Both the position numbers and the translations under genes were made by a program. DNA of 64,000 bases from CAMLOF01 sp041913045 (GTDB lineage Bacteria; Pseudomonadota; Gammaproteobacteria; Burkholderiales; Burkholderiaceae_C): positions 1-64,000 of the forward strand of contig JAYSGB010000016.1 of the NCBI GenBank assembly GCA_041913045.1, read 5' to 3'. Within the stretch, counting starts at the first letter, position 1. The number at the start of each line of letters is the position of its first letter. Of this stretch, positions 58,665-64,000 are shown in pieces. Below the pieces are notes generated by a model. The model was not told where the DNA came from, did no database searches, and saw only the letters and a program-made list of their open reading frames with translations.

Positions 58665-59945
58665 TCACCACTTATTGCGGCGCACCTGCTTGAGGCGTGC
58701 CTCGAGCTTGGTCAGCGAATCCTCGGCAGTGGTCTTGCCGGACAACACGTCGTGCGTGGCATTCCAGAATGCAGCACTCACCTCCGGGTACTTCAAGCCG
58801 GTGGGGGTGGACGGCCGCGGCACGGCGCTCACAAAAACTTCGTAGAGGTTGCCGAAGAATGGGTTGGCATCCAGCACCGCCTTGTCTTTGTAGAGCGAGA
58901 CGATGGTCGGGTTGTAGGAACTGGTGATGGCGCGCTCGCGCTGCACCTCGGCGCTGGTCATGTACATCACCAGGTCGGCAGCGGCCTCCGGGTTTTTCGA
59001 GTACTTGGACACCGAGAGTTGCCAGCCACCCAGGGTGGCGGCGTTGTTGCCGTCATCCCCGCCCTTGGGCAGAGGCGCAACGCCGACCTTGCCTTTGATC
59101 TTGCTGTCTGCGCCGTTGGCCAACGACCAGGCATAGGGCCAGTTGCGCATGAAGGCGGCGTTCCCGTTCTGGAAAACGCCACGTGCTTCTTCCTCGGCAT
59201 AGTTGAGCACACCGCGTGGCGCGATCGTGCCCACCCAGGAGGCTGCCATCTTCAGCGCCTTGGCGGCGTTAGGGTTGTTCACGGTGATGTTGCCGCTGGC
59301 GTCCACCACATTACCCGCTTTGTAGCTATGCAGCCATTCAATGGCATCGCACGTCAGGCCTTCGTAGGCCTTGGCCTGGAACACGAAGCCATGGAACTCG
59401 GCGTTGCCCGCCGCACGTTCGCCGTCCTGAATCTTCTTGGCCACCGCACTCAGCTCTTCCCAGGTGGCCGGGGGCTTGGCACCGTACTTCTCCAGCAAGT
59501 CCTTGCGGTAGTAGAGCAGTCCTGCATCGGTGAACCAGGGCATGGCCAGCAGCTTGCCGTCTACCGTGTTGTTGGCCACGATGGCGGGGAAATGGTCTTT
59601 CTCCACGCCTTTGGAATAGGGCTTCAGGTCCAGCAGGTGGTCCTTGATCACCCCTGGCCACACAACGTCCACGTTGATCACATCCAGGTCGGTCGACTTG
59701 GCGGCAAACATCTGACGGAACAGGGACAGGATATCGGTCGTCGAGTTGGGCACCGTGAACAGCTTGACCGTGTGCCCCGTTTTCTTGGACCACGCTTCGG
59801 TGTGCTTCTTGCAGTTCTCGAAATCCTGCCCCACGGATCCGCAGGAAATGGTGATGGTCGCTGCCTGGGCGCCCGCCATGGCACCGACGGTCGTCAGGGC
59901 CAACAGCCCGGCTTTGATGGCCACTGCACGGAAAGAGATACGCAT
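58665..59945 (-). CDS. aglE: Alpha-glucoside-binding periplasmic protein
   Basis: This 426-residue extracellular solute-binding protein (family 1) starts at ATG 59943-59945 with a signal peptide (IKAGLLALTTVGAMAGAQA). The fold is typical of maltose/trehalose-binding proteins (ITISCGSVGQDFENC, TTDILSLFRQMFAAKSTDLDV). It is the first gene of the operon and its promoter region holds two copies of the AglR-type box (60003-60038). Confidence 0.93.
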   Translation of the reverse strand: MRISFRAVAIKAGLLALTTVGAMAGAQAATITISCGSVGQDFENCKKHTEAWSKKTGHTVKLFTVPNSTTDILSLFRQMFAAKSTDLDVINVDVVWPGVIKDHLLDLKPYSKGVEKDHFPAIVANNTVDGKLLAMPWFTDAGLLYYRKDLLEKYGAKPPATWEELSAVAKKIQDGERAAGNAEFHGFVFQAKAYEGLTCDAIEWLHSYKAGNVVDASGNITVNNPNAAKALKMAASWVGTIAPRGVLNYAEEEARGVFQNGNAAFMRNWPYAWSLANGADSKIKGKVGVAPLPKGGDDGNNAATLGGWQLSVSKYSKNPEAAADLVMYMTSAEVQRERAITSSYNPTIVSLYKDKAVLDANPFFGNLYEVFVSAVPRPSTPTGLKYPEVSAAFWNATHDVLSGKTTAEDSLTKLEARLKQVRRNKW

Positions 59946-60002
59946 GTTTGCCTCGCAAATGTTGTTGATCGCCGCCCACCCGACATCAGATTCAACGGTG
60001 GC

Positions 60003-60038
60003 CGCAAACGAATTGCACCATTTACGCAAACGATTGCA
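60003..60038. promoter_or_regulatory. Two LacI-type operator boxes before aglE
   Basis: GCAAACGATTGCA (60026-60038) and GCAAACGAATTGCA (60004-60017, one extra A) lie in tandem 22 bases apart, 60-90 bases upstream of aglE. The same box, inverted, precedes the porin gene at 62273-62286. A CG-centred, near-palindromic motif is the hallmark of LacI-family sites, so AglR is the likely binder. Confidence 0.8.
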
Positions 60039-60096
60039 TTACAGGGTTTACCCGATCTTGCCGAAATTTGTACCTAGAACGTAACTGGTGGAGGGC

Positions 60097-61173
60097 TCAG
60101 CCGCCGGTGCTGTCGCGAACGATGAGTTCGGTGGGCAACACGACCGTACGACGGGAACGGTGTGCTATCGAATCAAAAAGCATGTCAACCAGTGCCTTGC
60201 CTGCCAGCGCGGCAGGTTGACGCACCGTGGTCAACGATGGGTGCATGTGTGCTGAAAGCAATATGTCGTCATAGCCAACAACCTTCACCTCTCCTGGCAC
60301 CGAAATGCCTCTTTCACTCAGCGCTCCGATGATTGAAATAGCCGTGACGTCACTGTTGGCAAACACGCCGTCAAAGTCAATGTTGTGCGCCAGCCAATCG
60401 TCGATCACGTGCCGCACGCGGGTATCGCCAAACAGAAACGACTGCTCCAGGTCTGGGTCCGGTCGTATGCCAGCCTCGTCCAACGCACGCCTGTAGCCTT
60501 GGTAGCGCAAACCGGCTTCCGGATGGGCCTTGTCGCCGAAGAAGGCAATTCTCTTGCAGCCGCGCTCCAGCAAGTGACGAGTGGCCAGGTAGCCACCCTG
60601 CGCATTGTCTCCCCCCACCACGGAATACATGGAGTCAGGCAGACACGCCCCCCATACAGCCATAGGCAGCCCTTGGCGCGCCATCTCATTCAAGTGTTCG
60701 TGCCATGTGAGCTGGCCGATGACGATAAGCCCAGCGACCTGCCCACTGGCCACCATCGGCGCCATCAGATGCATACGGTCATCCTTCAGCCGACTCAGAA
60801 GCAGGCTCATGCCCCGCTCATCCAGCGCGTCGGCAACCGCACCCAGGATGCTCAACAAAAACGGGTCGGAAATAGCCTGCATGCTGTCACCCAGGATGGT
60901 GACCCCCACCGTCTGAACGTCGCGCTTGCGCAGGTTTGCTGCCCCAACGTTGACGCTGTAATTGAGCGAGCGTGCCAGTTCAGCTATGCGACTGCGTGTG
61001 GCCTCGGGAATTTGAGGGCTGCCGCTGAGTGCTCGTGAAACCGTCGACACCGACACACCCGCAAGTCGAGCGATGTCCGTCATCTGCATGCGTTTACGAG
61101 CGGGTGGTGGTGCGTGCGGAGCCGGTTCCATCGAAGCAGAAACGGCACGCCTTGTAGAGGGACGTTCAGGCAT
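60097..61173 (-). CDS. aglR: LacI-family repressor of the alpha-glucoside regulon
   Basis: This 358-residue regulator has its HTH (MTDIARLAGVSVSTVSRALSG) from residue 31, preceded by a Pro/Arg-rich extension. The periplasmic-binding-like effector domain follows (GVTILGDSMQAISDPFLL, GVFANSDVTAISIIGAL, VGYDDILL). ATG 61173 is the longest start; ATG 61087 immediately before the HTH is an alternative. It is encoded directly upstream of aglE on the same strand. The shared boxes before aglE and the porin gene suggest it represses both. Confidence 0.92.
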   Translation of the reverse strand: MPERPSTRRAVSASMEPAPHAPPPARKRMQMTDIARLAGVSVSTVSRALSGSPQIPEATRSRIAELARSLNYSVNVGAANLRKRDVQTVGVTILGDSMQAISDPFLLSILGAVADALDERGMSLLLSRLKDDRMHLMAPMVASGQVAGLIVIGQLTWHEHLNEMARQGLPMAVWGACLPDSMYSVVGGDNAQGGYLATRHLLERGCKRIAFFGDKAHPEAGLRYQGYRRALDEAGIRPDPDLEQSFLFGDTRVRHVIDDWLAHNIDFDGVFANSDVTAISIIGALSERGISVPGEVKVVGYDDILLSAHMHPSLTTVRQPAALAGKALVDMLFDSIAHRSRRTVVLPTELIVRDSTGG

Positions 61174-61224
61174 AGGTCGATTATTTCATTTCATTACCAC
61201 CTTGCTTGCCACCACCAACAAAAA

Positions 61225-61251
61225 GGCCCGCAGCCTTGAAAGGCGCGGGCC
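61225..61251 (-). terminator. Terminator of the porin gene
   Basis: GGCCCGC-A-GCCTT pairs with AAGG-C-GCGGGCC around GA. A/T runs on both sides allow termination in either direction. It is downstream of the porin gene and upstream of aglR. Confidence 0.85.
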
Positions 61252-61273
61252 AAAAAAAGAGCCTGTAAGACGC

Positions 61274-62185
61274 TCAGAAGGCGTAGTTCAGCCTGACGCG
61301 CACTGCGGTCAACCCGTCTTGACCGGTATGCGTAGAGTGACTGATTGCCGGGGTAATTGTTGCGCCTTTTACACCAAACAAAGGAAAGCTGTAAGCCGCG
61401 TAATAGGTGTTCGACTTTCCAGCAGCCGTCTTGTCGTGGATCAGCCCCACCCCTGCAGGACCAAAGATCGCATTCAAACCGAAAGATGAAGCGTTCACGT
61501 CGCTACTTTTGGCGTAGCTTGCGTTAACGTATCCGTCCTTGCCAACTGCATAGCCAGCAGACAGGCCATAGCCGGTCTGGTTGCCGGCGCCACGGTCAAA
61601 GTGTTCGATGCCTGCGCGCAACGTAAGCGCGCCATTGCTGTAGACCGCCACTGGACGAACACCCTGTTCAACAATGGCCGTTTTGGCTCCTTTGTAAGAA
61701 ATCAACCCCAATTCAAAGCGGAGGTTGGGGCTGGCGTTGAGGCCGACTGCACCGTGAAACTGGTCATCCTTGAAACGGCCTCGCAAGACGTTGGCACGGT
61801 ACGTGTTGGTCGCAACACTCTCCACGACGGTGTCTTTTCCGAGCGGGAACAGGTCCACCGCCTCGAAACGACCCAGCTTGAAATCCCATACGCTGCTGCC
61901 GAACTGAATCCATGCATCGTCGATGCCCGTGTCGGCGTTCAGGCCGAGCAGCAGTGAGCCACGCGCATTCACGAAATATTCCCCTTGGCGAAGGAGTTCT
62001 GCATTCGCGTTGATCTCTATGCGCCCACCATTGTCAAAGGTGCTGGCAGCCAAAGGGTTATCGCGGCCAGACTTGTAAGTGGTGTTTGTCTCGATGTTGG
62101 CGTCGAACTTGACATCGGCTTGCGCGCCCAGCGAACAGACCACCAACATGGCGGCAACGGCGGATGGCTTGAGAAACTGCTGCAT
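61274..62185 (-). CDS. Outer-membrane carbohydrate porin
   Basis: This 303-residue protein starts at ATG 62183-62185 with a signal peptide (PSAVAAMLVVCSLGAQA). The rest alternates aromatic and polar residues as in a beta-barrel and ends with the C-terminal aromatic signature VRLNYAF. Its position next to aglR and an identical operator box upstream suggest that it admits alpha-glucosides across the outer membrane. Confidence 0.85.
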   Translation of the reverse strand: MQQFLKPSAVAAMLVVCSLGAQADVKFDANIETNTTYKSGRDNPLAASTFDNGGRIEINANAELLRQGEYFVNARGSLLLGLNADTGIDDAWIQFGSSVWDFKLGRFEAVDLFPLGKDTVVESVATNTYRANVLRGRFKDDQFHGAVGLNASPNLRFELGLISYKGAKTAIVEQGVRPVAVYSNGALTLRAGIEHFDRGAGNQTGYGLSAGYAVGKDGYVNASYAKSSDVNASSFGLNAIFGPAGVGLIHDKTAAGKSNTYYAAYSFPLFGVKGATITPAISHSTHTGQDGLTAVRVRLNYAF

Positions 62186-62272
62186 TGAATATCTCCGGGG
62201 TTCTTGATGGTTGGATTTGCCGCCCAGGGACTCATGAAGCGTCCACCAAGCGCGACCGGATTGAAACATTCA

Positions 62273-62286
62273 TGCAATCGTTTGCA
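62273..62286. promoter_or_regulatory. AglR-type operator before the porin gene
   Basis: TGCAATCGTTTGCA is the exact reverse complement of the TGCAAACGATTGCA-type box upstream of aglE. It lies 88 bases upstream of the porin start. The 13-mer AACATTCATGCAA that begins it recurs at 62366-62378, nearer the divergent MFS gene. Confidence 0.8.
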
Positions 62287-62425
62287 TCAAGGTGTAAACC
62301 CTGATTTTTGGCTTCTTCTTGGTTACGTAACTGGATTTATGCCCCATGAAATGCATACTTTTATCAACATTCATGCAAAGGTTTTCCGCAATAGGTACGA
62401 TAAGCACACAAACATGACGTAAACC

Positions 62426-63628
62426 ATGTCGCCAGAACCTGTTTTTGCCCCATCCATCACTTCCCCCTCAAGCAAACTTCGGCATGCGCGCTGGGCCACA
62501 CGTGCCCAGTTCTTCGCGCTGGGAGTAACCGGTGGAGCCTGGGGCGTACACATTCCTTCGGTAAAGTCTGCGTTTGGGCTAAGCGAGGGCACCCTCTCCC
62601 TGGTGCTGCTCACAATCGCCTTTGGCGCCATTGCTTCCCTGCTGCTGGCTGGACGCATGGTGGCGTGTCTGGGCGTGCGCCGTGCCGTTCACGGATGTGC
62701 ATTGGTAATGGCGCTTGGGTTGTCCTGCACCCTCTGGTGGCCTGGCTTGTGGGGCTTGCTGCCAACCATGTTTCTTTTCGGTGCAGCAATGAGTCTGTAC
62801 GACGTTGCAATCAACACCGAGGGCTCGATGCTTGAGGCGCGTGCGGGACGTCCCATCATGGGCAACCTTCATGGCAGCTTCAGCGTGGGCGGCATGGCTG
62901 GTGCCATGCTGGCCGCCGCTCTGTTGCGCTCCGATCTGTCGCCTGCCTGGCAGCTTTCAGGCATCGGCCTGCTGGTGTTGGCATGGGTGGCCGTCACGGC
63001 AGGCAATCTGATCGAGGCAACATCCGACACGGCTACGGCTGACCATGCGCCGCGGCGGCGCCTATGGCCGAATGGCCAGCTGCTGATGCTCGGCATGCTT
63101 ATCTTTGCTGGCATGTGTGCGGAAGGAGCCATGTACGACTGGAGCGTGCTTTACCTCAAGCAGGAGGTAGGCATGCCACAAGACCGCGCTGCCATAGGCT
63201 ATGCCGTGTTCTCGGCCGCCATGGCGATTGCGCGCTTCGGGGGCGATGCCCTGCGCCACCGGTACCCCGAGCGCACGCTGCTGCAAGCTGGCGGCCGCAT
63301 CAGCGCCACGGCCATGGCTGCGGTCCTGCTGTCTGGCTCACCAGTACTGTCATTTGTGGGCTTCGCCTTGGTTGGTGTGGGTCTGGCCATGGTTGTGCCC
63401 ATCCTCTACAACGCTTCCACGCGCGTACCGGGAACCGCCCGAGCCTCTGCCATAGCCACCGTGTCATCCATAGGCTACAGTGGTTTTCTGATCGGACCAC
63501 CGCTCATCGGCGCTGTTGCCGAGGCGTGGTCGCTCACCTGGGCGCTGGGCTTGGTAGTGGTTACTTCCGCCACGCTCGCCTGGGGCTCTCGCTTCGTACC
63601 CTCCCCGCCTCCTCCGTCCACTCATTGA
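62426..63628 (+). CDS. MFS transporter
   Basis: This 400-residue major facilitator protein has about 12 hydrophobic segments (FFALGVTGGAWGVHIPSV, LSLVLLTIAFGAIASLLLAGR, MLGMLIFAGMCAEGAMYDWS, and so on). It resembles the YbjJ-like group of sugar/drug exporters. It is divergent from the porin and 10 bases before a YghZ-like reductase, suggesting one transcription unit. Substrate unknown. Confidence 0.85.
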   Translation: MSPEPVFAPSITSPSSKLRHARWATRAQFFALGVTGGAWGVHIPSVKSAFGLSEGTLSLVLLTIAFGAIASLLLAGRMVACLGVRRAVHGCALVMALGLSCTLWWPGLWGLLPTMFLFGAAMSLYDVAINTEGSMLEARAGRPIMGNLHGSFSVGGMAGAMLAAALLRSDLSPAWQLSGIGLLVLAWVAVTAGNLIEATSDTATADHAPRRRLWPNGQLLMLGMLIFAGMCAEGAMYDWSVLYLKQEVGMPQDRAAIGYAVFSAAMAIARFGGDALRHRYPERTLLQAGGRISATAMAAVLLSGSPVLSFVGFALVGVGLAMVVPILYNASTRVPGTARASAIATVSSIGYSGFLIGPPLIGAVAEAWSLTWALGLVVVTSATLAWGSRFVPSPPPPSTH

Positions 63629-63638
63629 GGTCCAAACC

Positions 63639-64000
63639 ATGTACCACGCCGCCTCCGATCGCTATCAGGAAATGATCTACCGCCGCTGCGGCCGCAGCGG
63701 CCTCAAGCTGCCTGCCATCACGTTGGGCCTGTGGCACAACTTTGGTGGCACCACGCCGCTGGAAACGCAACGTGCCATGCTGCGCATGGCATTCGACCTG
63801 GGCATCACCCATTTCGACCTGGCCAATAACTACGGCCCGCCCTACGGTAGCGCGGAGGCAAACTTCGGCGAGCACCTGCGCCGCGATTTCCGCCCCTACC
63901 GGGACGAACTGATCATCTCCTCCAAGGCTGGCTACGACATGTGGCCCGGCCCCTACGGGCAGGGTGGCGGCTCGCGCAAATACGTGCTGGCCAGCCTGGA
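63639..64000 (+). CDS. yghZ: YghZ-like aldo-keto reductase, 5' part
   Basis: About 120 N-terminal residues are visible before the window ends. YRRCGRSGLKLPAITLGLWHNFG, FDLGITHFDLANNYGPPYGSAE and KAGYDMWPGPYGQGG closely match E. coli YghZ, an L-glyceraldehyde-3-phosphate reductase that detoxifies that triose. The catalytic Tyr (NNYG) is present. The gene is incomplete only because of the window edge. Confidence 0.9.
   Translation, partial: MYHAASDRYQEMIYRRCGRSGLKLPAITLGLWHNFGGTTPLETQRAMLRMAFDLGITHFDLANNYGPPYGSAEANFGEHLRRDFRPYRDELIISSKAGYDMWPGPYGQGGGSRKYVLASL

Overview
The window looks like a high-GC betaproteobacterial chromosome of the Comamonadaceae type (Acidovorax/Comamonas/Delftia-like). 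The evidence is the guaB-guaA, rnfH-ratA-smpB core cluster, an IclR-pobA pair and an alpha-glucoside ABC regulon. The species cannot be fixed from sequence alone. Everything left of about 46.69 kb is accessory DNA; everything to the right is ordinary core or metabolic chromosome.

Region 1 (1-13771): a umuC gene (error-prone polymerase subunit) has lost its first codons near position 207. It is further split by a 12.3-kb element (605-12895) bounded by imperfect 21-bp terminal inverted repeats (17/21 matches). The element encodes three overlapping tyrosine recombinases, two small coiled-coil proteins and a RecD2-like helicase. It also carries an unusual cargo: a chemoreceptor plus CheW, apparently controlled by a cyclic-di-GMP-I riboswitch.

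Region 2 (14032-20685): five tightly packed genes encode an all-helical GASH-like protein, two different small GTPases of the 'double-GTPase' type, a large GTPase-associated (GAP1-like) protein and a caspase-like protease. The last two proteins end in matching death-domain-like modules (EAD-like). This is the best candidate for a little-studied conflict or programmed-cell-death system.

Region 3 (20728-27281, minus): a complete Wadjet (JetABCD) anti-plasmid operon with an extra exported Cys-rich protein gene at its end. An HNH nuclease gene, an unknown small gene, and an integrase/KfrA-like pair follow (27520-30757). The KfrA-like gene has tandem operator-like repeats across its promoter.

Region 4 (30913-42419, minus): a WYL regulator, a SNF2 helicase with a DUF3883-like end, a DUF1156 adenine-type DNA methyltransferase, a DUF499 ATPase, a small protein and an Mrr-like nuclease form a DISARM-related restriction-like operon. 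A palindromic operator candidate lies before the WYL gene.

Region 5 (43058-46385): an AT-rich block with a ribbon-helix-helix-like protein, a minimal relaxase-like protein, two unknowns and an AlpA regulator sits next to a P4-type integrase at the 3' end of guaA. The defence genes therefore look like cargo of an integrated mobilisable island, possibly composite. Its far end was not found in the window.

Region 6 (46692-64000): guaA, guaB, a DUF4124 protein, rnfH, ratA, smpB, an IclR regulator with pobA, the alpha-glucoside operon aglE-F-G-A-K with LacI-type aglR and a porin that share one operator motif, an MFS transporter and the start of a YghZ-like aldo-keto reductase. No rRNA, tRNA or CRISPR array was recognised.
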